Shown piece after piece: positions 32,343 through 40,375 of a stretch of DNA of 64,000 bases. A program made the translations under genes and the position numbers. The stretch lies in the NCBI GenBank assembly GCA_963781195.1, contig CAWAEZ010000003.1, positions 186,001 to 250,000 of the forward strand. The letters are read 5' to 3'. The notes under the pieces were generated by a model. It worked only from the letters and a program-made list of their open reading frames with translations, was not told the DNA's origin and did no database searches. The stretch comes from JAJPKK01 sp963781195 (lineage in GTDB: Bacteria > Pseudomonadota > Alphaproteobacteria > Rhizobiales > Xanthobacteraceae). The first letter of the stretch is position 1. The number at the start of each line of letters is the position of its first letter.

Positions 32343-33412
32343 CGTGGCTCTCTCGATGCGGCACGGCGTGGGACCGATTTCAGCAAGCCCCCTCCTCCTC
32401 TCGGCGGCACGCCGTGGGACCAATTCAGCAAGCCCCCTCCCCACCCTCCCCCGCAAGGCGGGAGAGGGAGTCCAAGGCCGTGCCCTACGAGAAGCTCGAC
32501 CACAAAGATCGGCGATCAGCGCGTCCGCCAGCCTGCTCCCTCCACCGCTTGCGGGGGAGGGTTGGGGAGTGGGAATGCAGCGCCGGCAACTGGCACGGCG
32601 GCTCTCTCGATGCGGCACGGCGTGGGGCCAATTCAGCAAGCCCCTTCTCCCCCTCTCGGCGACACGCCGTGGGACCAATTCAGCAAGCCCCCTCCCCACC
32701 CTCCCCCGCAAGGCGGGAGAGGGAGTCCGAGGCCGTGCCCCACGAGAAGCTCGACCACAAAGATCGGCGATCAGCGCGTCCGCCAGCCTGCTCCCTCCAC
32801 CGCTTGCGGGGGAGGGTTGGGGAGGGGGAATGCAGCGCTGGCGGCTGGCGCCTTGGCTCTCTCGATGCGGCACGGCGTGGGGCCAATTCAGCAAGCCCCC
32901 TCCCCCTCGGCGGCACGCCGTGGGACCAATTCAGCAAGCCCCCTCCCCACCCTCCCCCGCAAGGCGGGAGAGGGAGACCGAGGCCGTGCCCTACGAGAAG
33001 TTCGACCACAAAGATCGGCGATCAGCGCGTCCGCCGGCCTGCTCCCTCCACCGCTTGCGGGGGAGGGTTGGGGAGGGGGAATGCAGCGCCGGCAACTGGC
33101 ACGGCGGCTCCCTCGATGCGGCACGGCGTGGGGCCAATTCAGCAAGCCCCCTCCCCACCCTCCCCCGCAAGGCGGGAGAGGGAGTCCAAGGCCGTGCCCT
33201 ACGAGAAGCTCGACCACAAAGATCGGCGATCAGCGCGTCCTGCGCCCAGCCTGCTCCCTCCACCGCTTGCGGGGGAGGGTTGGGGAGGGGGAATGCAGCG
33301 CCGACGGCTGGCGCCGTGGCTCTCTTGATGCGGCACGGCGTGGGACCGATTCAGCAAGCCCCCTCCCCACCCTCCCCCGCAAGGCGGGAGAGGGAGTCCG
33401 AGGCCGTGCCCT
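32343..33412. repeat. tandem repeat array, four units of ~208-255 bp plus a partial unit
   Basis: The anchor CACAAAGATCGGCGATCAGC recurs at 32501, 32756, 33007 and 33215 (spacings 255, 251 and 208). Each unit also holds CTCTCGATGCGGCACGGCGT, one or two CAATTCAGCAAGCCCCC blocks, a CCCTCCCCCGC/GCGGGAGAGGG hairpin and a CCGCTTGCGGGGGAGGG block. A truncated fifth unit ends near 33412. Long open frames run through it in several phases, but they are by-products of the repetition. It fills the gap between korA and prfC. Confidence 0.9.
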
Positions 33413-33511
33413 ATGACATGTCGGGCGCATCTGATCTTGCGGTGGCCGAGCCGCGACGCGGCGAGCGCAATCCTTGATTTCGGGGCCCCGATCCCATACA
33501 TCGGCCGCACC

Positions 33512-35131
33512 ATGCACAAACCAGTTGACCCCGTCGCGGCCGAGCTTCGCACGCCGCTTGCGGCCGAGGTGGAGCGGCGGCGCACCTTCGCCATCATCTC
33601 CCATCCCGACGCCGGCAAGACGACGCTGACCGAAAAGCTCCTGCTGTTCGGCGGCGCCATCAACCTCGCCGGTCAGGTCAAGGCCAAGGGCGAGCGGCGC
33701 AACACCCGCTCCGACTGGATGAAGATCGAGCGCGAGCGCGGCATCTCCGTCGTCACCTCGGTGATGACCTTCGAATACGACGGCGTCGTCTTCAATCTGC
33801 TCGACACGCCGGGCCACGAGGACTTCTCCGAGGACACCTACCGCACCCTGACCGCGGTCGATTCCGCGGTCATGGTGATCGACGCGGCCAAGGGCATCGA
33901 GGCGCGCACCCGCAAGCTGTTCGAGGTGTGCCGGCTGCGCGACATCCCGATCATCACCTTCATCAACAAGATGGACCGCGAGAGCCGCGATCCGTTCGAC
34001 CTGCTCGACGAGATCGAGAAGACGCTGGCGCTCGACACCACGCCGATGACCTGGCCGATCGGCCGCGGCCGCGACTTCGTCGGCACCCTCGACGTGCTCA
34101 CCGGATCAGTGCGGCTGATGGACGGCACCCACCGCGGCACGCCCCGGCAGATGGATGCGGCGGCGCTCGCCGCCCTCAATCCGAACCTCGACGCCGCCGC
34201 CCTCACCGAGGAGTTTTCCCTGGTGCGCGAGGCGTGCCGGCCGTTCGACCTCGCGGCCTTCCGGGAGGGGCATCTGACGCCGGTGTTCTTCGGCAGCGCG
34301 ATCAAGAATTTCGGCGTCGGCGAATTGCTCGACGGCTTTGCCGCCTATGCGCCGCCGCCCCGCGACCAGGCGGCCGACAGCCGCCGCGTCGCCGCGCAGG
34401 AGCCGCGGATGACCGCCTTTGTTTTCAAGATCCAGGCCAACATGGATCCCAACCACCGCGACCGCATCGCCTTCGCGCGGCTGTGCTCGGGCAAACTGAT
34501 ACGCGGCATGAAGGCGAAGCATGTGCGCACCGGCAAGGCGATCGGCCTGCACGCGCCGCATTTCTTCTTCGCCCAGGACCGCGCCATCGCCGACGAGGCC
34601 TATGCGGGCGACGTCGTCGGCATCCCGAACCACGGCAATCTGCGCATCGGCGACACTCTGACCGAGGGCGAGAACCTCAACTTCGTCGGCGTCCCGAGCT
34701 TCGCCCCGGAGATCATCCGCCGGGTCAGGCTCACCGATGCCATGAAGGCGAAAAAGCTCAAGCAGGCGCTGCAGGAAATGGCGGAGGAAGGCGTCGTCCA
34801 GGTGTTCCGCCCGACCGACGGCTCGCCGGCGCTGATCGGCGTGGTCGGCCCGCTCCAGCTCGACGTGCTGCGCGACCGCCTAGATGCGGAATACGGCCTG
34901 CCGGTGGAGTTCGACCAGAGCGAGTTCCAACTCGCGCGCTGGATCTCCGCCCCCGACCGCAAGATCTACGACACCTTCATCGAGGCGAACCGCGCCGGCA
35001 TTGCCGAGGACCTCGACGGCGATCCGGTGTATCTCGCGCGCAGCCAGTTCTATCTCGACTACACCCGCGAGCGCGCCCCCGGCATCGTCTTCACCGACGT
35101 GAAGGACGTGAGGGCGGCCAAGGCGGCGTAG
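33512..35131 (+). CDS. prfC: peptide chain release factor 3 (RF3)
   Basis: The 539-residue protein is a translational GTPase. It has G1 SHPDAGKTTLTEKLLLFGG, switch I ERGISVVTSV, G3 DTPGHEDFSEDTYRTL, G4 NKMDRE, an RF3-type second domain and a C-terminal domain ending LDYTRERAPGIVF. RF3 recycles RF1/RF2 from the ribosome after peptide release. Length and order are normal for the family. ATG 33512 was chosen over a start 33 codons upstream that would reach into the repeat array. Confidence 0.96.
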   Translation: MHKPVDPVAAELRTPLAAEVERRRTFAIISHPDAGKTTLTEKLLLFGGAINLAGQVKAKGERRNTRSDWMKIERERGISVVTSVMTFEYDGVVFNLLDTPGHEDFSEDTYRTLTAVDSAVMVIDAAKGIEARTRKLFEVCRLRDIPIITFINKMDRESRDPFDLLDEIEKTLALDTTPMTWPIGRGRDFVGTLDVLTGSVRLMDGTHRGTPRQMDAAALAALNPNLDAAALTEEFSLVREACRPFDLAAFREGHLTPVFFGSAIKNFGVGELLDGFAAYAPPPRDQAADSRRVAAQEPRMTAFVFKIQANMDPNHRDRIAFARLCSGKLIRGMKAKHVRTGKAIGLHAPHFFFAQDRAIADEAYAGDVVGIPNHGNLRIGDTLTEGENLNFVGVPSFAPEIIRRVRLTDAMKAKKLKQALQEMAEEGVVQVFRPTDGSPALIGVVGPLQLDVLRDRLDAEYGLPVEFDQSEFQLARWISAPDRKIYDTFIEANRAGIAEDLDGDPVYLARSQFYLDYTRERAPGIVFTDVKDVRAAKAA

Positions 35132-35194
35132 CGTCCTACTCCGAAGTTCGAGAGGAAGAGCCGCTATCTCCGGTCTTGTTTCCCCATGACCGTC

Positions 35195-35217
35195 ATTGCC
35201 CGGCTTGACCGGGCAAT
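35195..35217. repeat. REP-like hairpin (ATTGCCCGG-CTTGA-CCGGGCAAT)
   Basis: Perfect 9-bp arms with a 5-nt loop, downstream of prfC. Similar CCGGGC hairpins after CCGTCATTG are, from memory, dispersed in Bradyrhizobium relatives. There is no T-tract, so it is not a standard terminator. Confidence 0.55.
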
Positions 35218-35292
35218 CCCGTTACTCCCGCGTGGTTGCCGGATGGCGCGATCGAGCCGCGATGACAGCCGAGGACGTCGTCCTGGAGAAAC

Positions 35293-35757
35293 CTACTGGC
35301 AATCGCCGAGGTGCTCGGCTTCGATGGCGACGCTGGTGTCGGCGACGGTCCGGCCGCCGACCGAGCCCTTGGACTGGATCTTGGCGCTGTAGTGCTTGGC
35401 CGTGTCGAAGGTGAAGTCTCCCGACACGTCCATGTCGAGCTGCCCTTTGCACAAGAAACGCCACTTCAGCTTCGACGCGGTCAATTCGTATTCGGCGCGC
35501 TCGCAGTCGGAGTTCACGGTGCGATATTCGGGGCTGAAGGTCGCCGCGGTATCGGCGGCCTGTTCCGCCGACAGGCAGCGCGTCTTGCTCTGCGCCGGGG
35601 CGGGCGCGCCGTTCATCACCACGGTCTCGGTCACCTTCCACAGGCCGGGCAAAATGCCGTCGGCGGCAGCGGGCGCCGCCGCGTAAAGGGCGGTGGACGC
35701 GACGACGAAGACGGCGATGCGGGCGAAGGCGGCGACCGGGGGCAATGTTGTGACCAT
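35293..35757 (-). CDS. DUF3617-like exported protein
   Basis: The 154-residue protein has a signal peptide (about 1-32, ending AAADG) and a mature domain beginning LPGLWKVTETVVMNG, the usual DUF3617 opening (GxWxxT). It goes on with TRCLSAEQA, SDCERAEYELTASKLKWRFLC and ends VAIEAEHLGDCQ. The four cysteines are placed as in that family and probably form disulfides in the periplasm. Function unknown. Start ATG 35757. It points toward prfC and is separated from it by the REP-like hairpin. Confidence 0.75.
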   Translation of the reverse strand: MVTTLPPVAAFARIAVFVVASTALYAAAPAAADGILPGLWKVTETVVMNGAPAPAQSKTRCLSAEQAADTAATFSPEYRTVNSDCERAEYELTASKLKWRFLCKGQLDMDVSGDFTFDTAKHYSAKIQSKGSVGGRTVADTSVAIEAEHLGDCQ

Positions 35758-35932
35758 CGGCCAACTTACAGTGACCGCGTCCGGCACGCCAGCGGGATGG
35801 CGACCCGCGCCGCAGCGAGCGTGCGCCACCTCACACAGGCCGCCGGCCGTCTGAACCCGCGGTGCCGTCGTGCTTACAAACGAAGCGAACCCACGACGAT
35901 CTGCATCTACGAACGCCAACATGAGGGACACC

Positions 35933-36358
35933 ATGCGCACGTTCTGCTCGCTCTTCCTGCTCGCCTCGCTCTGCGCGCCGGCAGCCGCCGACGAGACCGC
36001 GACGCCCGCCGTCACCATGCCGGCGCCGGTCAATATCAGCCGTTTCGTCCCGACCGGAGAGGAGCGCCGCATCGGCTTCGTCGCCTCGCTGTTTCCCGAT
36101 TGCACGTCGCGCGGCCCGATCATCGCGCGGGTCACCAAGGCTCCCGCGCATGGCACGGTGACGTCCGCCAGCGCGGATTCCTTTCCGAGCTACGTGGCCA
36201 CCAACCGGCTGTCGTCGTGCAACGAGAAGAAATCGCCCGGGCTCGACATCTTCTACAAGTCCGAGGATGGCTACCTCGGGACGGACGAGGTCACCCTCTT
36301 CCTCATCTTCCCGGACGGCACCGCGGCGGAGTGGCGCTACAGCATGATGGTGATGTAG
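35933..36358 (+). CDS. exported hypothetical protein (141 aa)
   Basis: The 141-residue protein has a signal peptide (about 1-20, ending APAAADE). The mature part carries two cysteines (FPDCTSRGP and LSSCNEKKSPG) and the pattern ITKAPAHGTVT-like (VTKAPAHGTVTSAS) followed by DIFYKSEDGYLGTDEVTL, which resembles an Ig-like/cadherin-type beta-sandwich repeat seen in extracellular proteins. ATG 35933 was picked over 35921 because GAGGGA lies just before it. It converges with the coiled-coil gene at 36415. Function unknown. Confidence 0.65.
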   Translation: MRTFCSLFLLASLCAPAAADETATPAVTMPAPVNISRFVPTGEERRIGFVASLFPDCTSRGPIIARVTKAPAHGTVTSASADSFPSYVATNRLSSCNEKKSPGLDIFYKSEDGYLGTDEVTLFLIFPDGTAAEWRYSMMVM

Positions 36359-36414
36359 CGCTCCCACGCTCCGGCCATGCCGCCGCCCCGGGTCGCCGTG
36401 GCAGGCCGACGCAT

Positions 36415-36819
36415 TCACTTCTTGTCGGGCTTGCCCTTCACGACCTGATCGAGGCGCACCTGCACGGCGGCAAGGGCGTCCTTGAGCGCGGCGATGTCGC
36501 GGTTCGCGGCCGCCACCTGCTCCTTCTGGGCGGCGATCTCCCGGCTGGCGGCGGCAAGCTTCTGCTGGGTGTCGAGCGCGTTCTTGGCGATCACCTGCTG
36601 GAGATATTCGACATTGCTCTGCAGGCAGCCGGTGCGCCGGTCCATCCGGCTCTCGCGGCTGCACAGTTCAATTCCCGGCATGTCCTGGGCCGCCGCCGGT
36701 GCCGGACAGGCCGGCAACGCAGCAGCAAGTGCAAGCGCGCGCACGGCCGTCGAAAGGCGCCCTCCCCCGTGTCCCGGGGCAGGTTCTCGGTGCGGTCGTG
36801 GCGGCATTCCAATGCGCAT
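36415..36819 (-). CDS. exported coiled-coil hypothetical protein (134 aa)
   Basis: A proline/arginine-rich N-terminus is followed by a hydrophobic signal-like segment (about 25-44, ALALAAALPACPAPAAAQ) and, after CSRESRMDRRTGC, a long heptad-like helix (about 68-125: LQQVIAKNALDTQQKL, REIAAQKEQVAAANRDIAALKDAL). It would form a coiled coil in the periplasm. ATG 36819 has GGAGGG upstream; the unusually long pre-signal tail hints that a later start (such as Met5) is possible. No family recognised. Confidence 0.55.
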   Translation of the reverse strand: MRIGMPPRPHREPAPGHGGGRLSTAVRALALAAALPACPAPAAAQDMPGIELCSRESRMDRRTGCLQSNVEYLQQVIAKNALDTQQKLAAASREIAAQKEQVAAANRDIAALKDALAAVQVRLDQVVKGKPDKK

Positions 36820-36965
36820 GGCGACCTGCCCTCCTTCTCGAAGATCTCGTCGACGCCGACGACGTGGAGAGTATCGCCGACGTCGGCGGCTCGTCTGCTC
36901 ATTGATCCGGCATTGGGGTAGCATGAGGGTCCATCGCATGACAAAAGCCGGCAGTCGGTTCGCCG

Positions 36966-37604
36966 TCAGCCCGGCATCCCCAGCTTCGCCGCGGCCTCGC
37001 ATGCCCGCACAAGGTCACCCACGACCCGGATGGGATCGTCCGCACGCATCACCTCGCCCATGACCGCCACGCCGGAAGCGCCGGCCCCGAGGCAGGCGCC
37101 GGCGGTGCTCGCGCCGACGCCCGCCAGCGCGAGCACCGGAATGCCGTACACCGCTGCGGCGTGCAGCGCCTCGGTCCCGAGCGCCGGGCCATAGCCGGGC
37201 TTGCTGCCGGTGACGAAGATCGGGCTGAGCGTCACGTAATCGGCGCCGGCGGCCGCTGCCGCGGCGACGTCGGCGAGGCTGTGGGCGGAGACCCCGATGA
37301 GCGCGCCGCCGAGCCGCTCCCGCGCCGCCGCCACTTGCGCGGCAGCCTGGAGATGGACCCCGGCGACCGCGGTCGCGGCGGCGAGGTCGATGTCGGCGCT
37401 CACCGACAGCGCGAAGCCCTCCGCCGCGGCGATGTCCGCGAGCCGGGCGGCGAGGTCGCGCCGCTCCTTCGCCGGGAGGTCCTTGTCGCGCAACAGCAGC
37501 CAGCGGCCGCCGCCGCGACCGAGCGCGGTGGCGATGGTTTCGAGCGAATGGCGGGCCTGGTGGCGGTCGGTGATGACGAGGAGCCGCCCCGGCAGCGTCC
37601 TCAC
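36966..37604 (-). CDS. thiE: thiamine-phosphate synthase family protein (ThiE/TenI)
   Basis: The 212-residue TIM-barrel protein keeps LLVITDRHQA, WLLLRDKDLPAKERRDLA, GVHLQAAAQ, IGVSAHSLADVAAAAAAGADYVTLSPIFVTGSKPGYGP and LALAGVGAS. It joins the thiazole and pyrimidine phosphates to thiamine phosphate. The RDKDLPAKER loop matches ThiE; TenI-like divergence is possible. GTG 37604 overlaps the thiG stop in GTGA, so it is translationally coupled. It is the last gene of the riboswitch-led thiOSGE operon. Confidence 0.88.
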   Translation of the reverse strand: MRTLPGRLLVITDRHQARHSLETIATALGRGGGRWLLLRDKDLPAKERRDLAARLADIAAAEGFALSVSADIDLAAATAVAGVHLQAAAQVAAARERLGGALIGVSAHSLADVAAAAAAGADYVTLSPIFVTGSKPGYGPALGTEALHAAAVYGIPVLALAGVGASTAGACLGAGASGVAVMGEVMRADDPIRVVGDLVRACEAAAKLGMPG

Positions 37605-38368
37605 GAACCAACCAGTCCGAGCTGCGGGCTCGACGGCTCGGCCCGGCCGCGGCGCGGAATGCGGCCGGCGAGATGGGCGTTGCGCCCCGCCTCGACCGCA
37701 TGGCGCATCGCGGTCGCCATCCGCACCGGGTCGTCCGCCTTGGCAACCGCCGTGTTGAGCAGGATCGCCGACGCGCCGAGCTCCATCGCGATCACCGCGT
37801 CCGACGCGGTGCCGATGCCGGCGTCGACGATCACCGGCACCTGCGAGCGGCGGCAGATCAGCTCGAGAGTGGCCGGGTTCGCGACCCCCATGCCGGAGCC
37901 GATCAGGGAGCCCATCGGCATCACCGCGCTCGCGCCGACATCGGCGAGGCGCTGGCACACCACGGGGTCGTCGGTGCAATAGGGCAGCACGACGAAGCCC
38001 TGGTCGACCAGCCGCCGCGTCGCCTCCAGCAGTTCGGCAACGTCGGGATAGAGCGTCTCGCGGTCGCCGATGACTTCGAGCTTGACCCAATTGGTGTCGA
38101 GCGCCTCGCGCGCGAGCTCCGCCGTCTTGATGGCGTCGCGCGCCGTCTCGCAGCCCGCTGTGTTGGGCAGGAAGCGGTATTTCGACAGCAGGTTGACGGT
38201 GTCGAATCCCGCGCCCTTGAGCGAGATGCGGCGGATCGAGACGGTGACGATCTCGCAGCCGCTGGCGGCGGCGGCGTCGACCAGGATGCGCTGGGTCGGA
38301 TAGCCCGCCGTGCCGAGCAGGAGCCGCGAGGTGAAGGTCTCGCCAGCCAGCTTGAAGGGGTCCGTCAT
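37601..38368 (-). CDS. thiG: thiazole synthase ThiG
   Basis: The 255-residue protein has the ThiG signature: FTSRLLLGTAGYP, catalytic Lys96 in NWVKLEVIGD, DPVVCQRLADVGASAVMPMGSLIGSGMG, VPVIVDAGIGTASDAVIAMELGA and AILLNTAVAKADDPVRMA. It forms the thiazole phosphate from deoxyxylulose phosphate, dehydroglycine and ThiS thiocarboxylate. In ThiO-containing bacteria dehydroglycine comes from glycine oxidase, encoded just upstream here. The 49-nt gap to thiS holds short direct repeats. Confidence 0.95.
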   Translation of the reverse strand: MTDPFKLAGETFTSRLLLGTAGYPTQRILVDAAAASGCEIVTVSIRRISLKGAGFDTVNLLSKYRFLPNTAGCETARDAIKTAELAREALDTNWVKLEVIGDRETLYPDVAELLEATRRLVDQGFVVLPYCTDDPVVCQRLADVGASAVMPMGSLIGSGMGVANPATLELICRRSQVPVIVDAGIGTASDAVIAMELGASAILLNTAVAKADDPVRMATAMRHAVEAGRNAHLAGRIPRRGRAEPSSPQLGLVGS

Positions 38369-38427
38369 TTCATCCTCCCGACCATCTCCGCCCGATCATC
38401 TCATCCGCCCGATCATTTCATCCGCCG
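38369..38427 (-). repeat. short direct repeats between thiS and thiG
   Basis: Three to four imperfect copies of CATCCGCCCGATCAT-type 15-16-mers are packed between the thiS end and the thiG start, consistent with slippage. The copies nearest thiG carry the ribosome-site region. Confidence 0.5.
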
Positions 38428-38630
38428 GACATGGCGCGAATGATCTCCACGGCGTCGCCGTCGCGCACCGGGGTCGCGTTCCAGGCGGCGCGGCGCACCA
38501 CCTCGCCATTGAGCGAGATCGCAAAGCCGCGCGGCTCGGCGAGTTCGAGCACGGCCGTTTCGGCGCGCCAGAGATCGGCGAGATTGGCGGCCTCGCAATC
38601 GCGTTGGGTTCCGTTGATCGTCAGCTTCAT
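38418..38630 (-). CDS. thiS: sulfur-carrier protein ThiS
   Basis: A 70-residue ubiquitin-like protein ending in Gly-Gly (AMSGG), the C-terminus that is adenylated and converted to a thiocarboxylate. The opening MKLTINGTQRDCEAANLADLW and the FAISLNGEVVRR strand, together with RDGDAVEIIRAMSGG, are typical. It supplies sulfur to ThiG, the next gene. It lies 47 nt downstream of thiO on the same strand. Confidence 0.93.
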   Translation of the reverse strand: MKLTINGTQRDCEAANLADLWRAETAVLELAEPRGFAISLNGEVVRRAAWNATPVRDGDAVEIIRAMSGG

Positions 38631-38677
38631 CGGCCATGTCCACCAGGCGTCTATGCCGTCTATTGCAGTCTGTTGCG

Positions 38678-40018
38678 CTACGCAGGTTCCCGTTCGCGGC
38701 GGTGCGCCGCGTCGGCGAATCGGTCCAGTCCGAAGGCCTGCGCCACGGCCGGCACCGTGCCGCCGGCGACGAGGCCCTCGATCGCCGCCGCCGTCACCGG
38801 CGCCAGCAGATAGCCGTTGCGGTGATGGCCGGTGGCGATGACGAGACCGTCGATCCCGGTGGCACCGAGAATCGGCGCGTCGTCGATCGAGCTCGGGCGG
38901 AACCCGGTCCAGATCGTCTCGACCGCCATCTCCTCGATGGCGGGGAAGGCCCGCCGCGCGCCCTCCAGGAGGGCGTAGAGCCCGCCCGCGGTGATGGCGG
39001 GATCAAACCCGCGTTCCTCCACCGTCGCGCCGACGATGAGCCGGCCATCGCCCTTGGCGGCCATGTGCACCTGCTCCGTCCATACGATATGGGAGAGCGT
39101 GCCGGTATCCGCCGTGGCGGTGAGCGCCAGCGCCTGGCCCTTGAGGGGACGCACCGGCACCACCAGTCCGTCGGGGACGAGGCGACCCGAGGTCCAGGCC
39201 CCGGCGGCGAGCACCACCGTACCGGCCCGGCAGCGCCCGGAGGCCGTCTCGACCCCGCACACGCGGCCGCCGGCGCGCTCCAGCGCCTCGACCGCGCAAT
39301 GTTCGAACAGCCGCACGCCGCTGGCCTCGGCGGCATGGCGCAGAGCCGTCATGACGCGCCGCGGATCGACCTGATGATCGTCGGGGCAGAACAGGCCGGC
39401 CGCCACCGACGGCCGCAACCCCGGCTCCATGTCGCGAACCTGAGGTCCGGTGAGCCAGCGCGTCGCCAGGCCGCAGCGCCTGTGGAGATCGTGGCGGAAC
39501 CGCAACCGCTCGACCTCGTCGCGGCCGAGTGCGACGACCAGCGTCCCGCTGTCGCGGAAATCGATGTCGATGCCCGATTGGGTCGCGAGCTCGCGGCCGA
39601 ATTCCGGCCACTGGCGCTGGCTTTCCAGCGCCAGTGCCAACAGCCCGGCCTCGCCGGGCTCATGTTCGGCGGCCGCCGCGAGCATGCCGGTGGCGGCGAG
39701 GCTCGCCCCCGATCCCACGCTCGCGCGATCGAATACCGCGACGGACAGGCCGCGCCGCGCCAGCCGCCAGGCGATGGCGAGCCCGATCAGGCCGGCGCCG
39801 ACGACCGCGACCTCGACCGCCGCCGGAATGGCGCCCGGCCCCTGCCCTGCGGCGCGCTCCAGCGGGGCAATCATGCGCATCGCGGAGGCCGGCAGGACGG
39901 ACGCCGGCACCCTGCCCCACACAGGCGCCGGCGAATCGGCCGCTGCTTGCGCGAACGCGGCTGGCGCGGACGCGGATTGCGGCAATGACGGTCCAGCTGT
40001 CGGTGGCAAATCCTGCAT
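38678..40018 (-). CDS. thiO: glycine oxidase ThiO
   Basis: The 446-residue protein is a DAO-family flavoenzyme: GxGxxG FAD site VAVVGAGLIGLAIAWRLARRG, then ASLAATGMLAAAAE (family loop), VRPLKGQALALTA and the C-terminal TGHHRNGYLLAPVTA FAD-binding turn. It oxidises glycine to dehydroglycine for ThiG. It has an extra N-terminal tail of about 65 residues rich in Ala/Pro/Ser. ATG 40018 has GGAG 8 nt upstream and lies just after the TPP riboswitch; a TTG further up falls inside the aptamer and was rejected. First gene of thiOSGE. Confidence 0.9.
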   Translation of the reverse strand: MQDLPPTAGPSLPQSASAPAAFAQAAADSPAPVWGRVPASVLPASAMRMIAPLERAAGQGPGAIPAAVEVAVVGAGLIGLAIAWRLARRGLSVAVFDRASVGSGASLAATGMLAAAAEHEPGEAGLLALALESQRQWPEFGRELATQSGIDIDFRDSGTLVVALGRDEVERLRFRHDLHRRCGLATRWLTGPQVRDMEPGLRPSVAAGLFCPDDHQVDPRRVMTALRHAAEASGVRLFEHCAVEALERAGGRVCGVETASGRCRAGTVVLAAGAWTSGRLVPDGLVVPVRPLKGQALALTATADTGTLSHIVWTEQVHMAAKGDGRLIVGATVEERGFDPAITAGGLYALLEGARRAFPAIEEMAVETIWTGFRPSSIDDAPILGATGIDGLVIATGHHRNGYLLAPVTAAAIEGLVAGGTVPAVAQAFGLDRFADAAHRREREPA

Positions 40019-40053
40019 CGAAGTCTCCGCGCACGCAGGGAGGGGAGATTTCG

Positions 40054-40158
40054 GCTCCAATCCCTACGCCGGTGCAAACCGGTTCAGGTTCAAAGGATTT
40101 CCGCGCTGCCCTCAGGCCTGCGGTTTCTCAGCCCCTTGTCGGGGATCTCCCTTGGAAC
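40054..40158 (-). promoter_or_regulatory. TPP riboswitch (thi-box) controlling thiOSGE
   Basis: Read on the minus strand, it has a P1 helix GTTCCAA/TTGGAGC (one G-U pair), a CCCC-gacaa-GGGG arm, the invariant CTGAGA, CCTTTGAACCTGAACCGG and ACCGGCGTAGGGA, all in canonical order. GGGAGATC next to P1 (40144-40151) can also pair with the AATCTCCCC downstream (40041-40050), a possible expression switch near the thiO ribosome site. Confidence 0.95.
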
Positions 40159-40375
40159 ACGGGTAATTAATGCCAAGCATCGGGCACGGTCAAGGGCGCG
40201 CGGATCGAGACTGGGTTGCACCCACCGCGTGGAACCGGCCGTGTGCTGCGCTGCAGCGCGATTAATGCCGTTCACGCTTGCGCGCGAAGACTGCGACACC
40301 ATGGTCGGACGTATTCAAATCACCGCGGACTTTGTGTAGAACCCATGCCTGACGACAGGGAACGAGTTCCAGGAC

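Noticed and set aside
32343..33412. Possible CRISPR array
   Set aside because: Units are over 200 bp, nearly identical throughout, and have no short repeat/unique spacer alternation; no cas genes nearby.
31007..33416. Very long open frames (over 350 codons) through the tandem repeat array
   Set aside because: They arise because the repeats lack stops in several phases. The sequences are Pro/Arg/Ser low complexity and partly overlap korA in another frame.
40060..40062. TTG start for thiO
   Set aside because: It lies inside the conserved 3' part of the TPP aptamer; ATG 40018 with GGAG is better.
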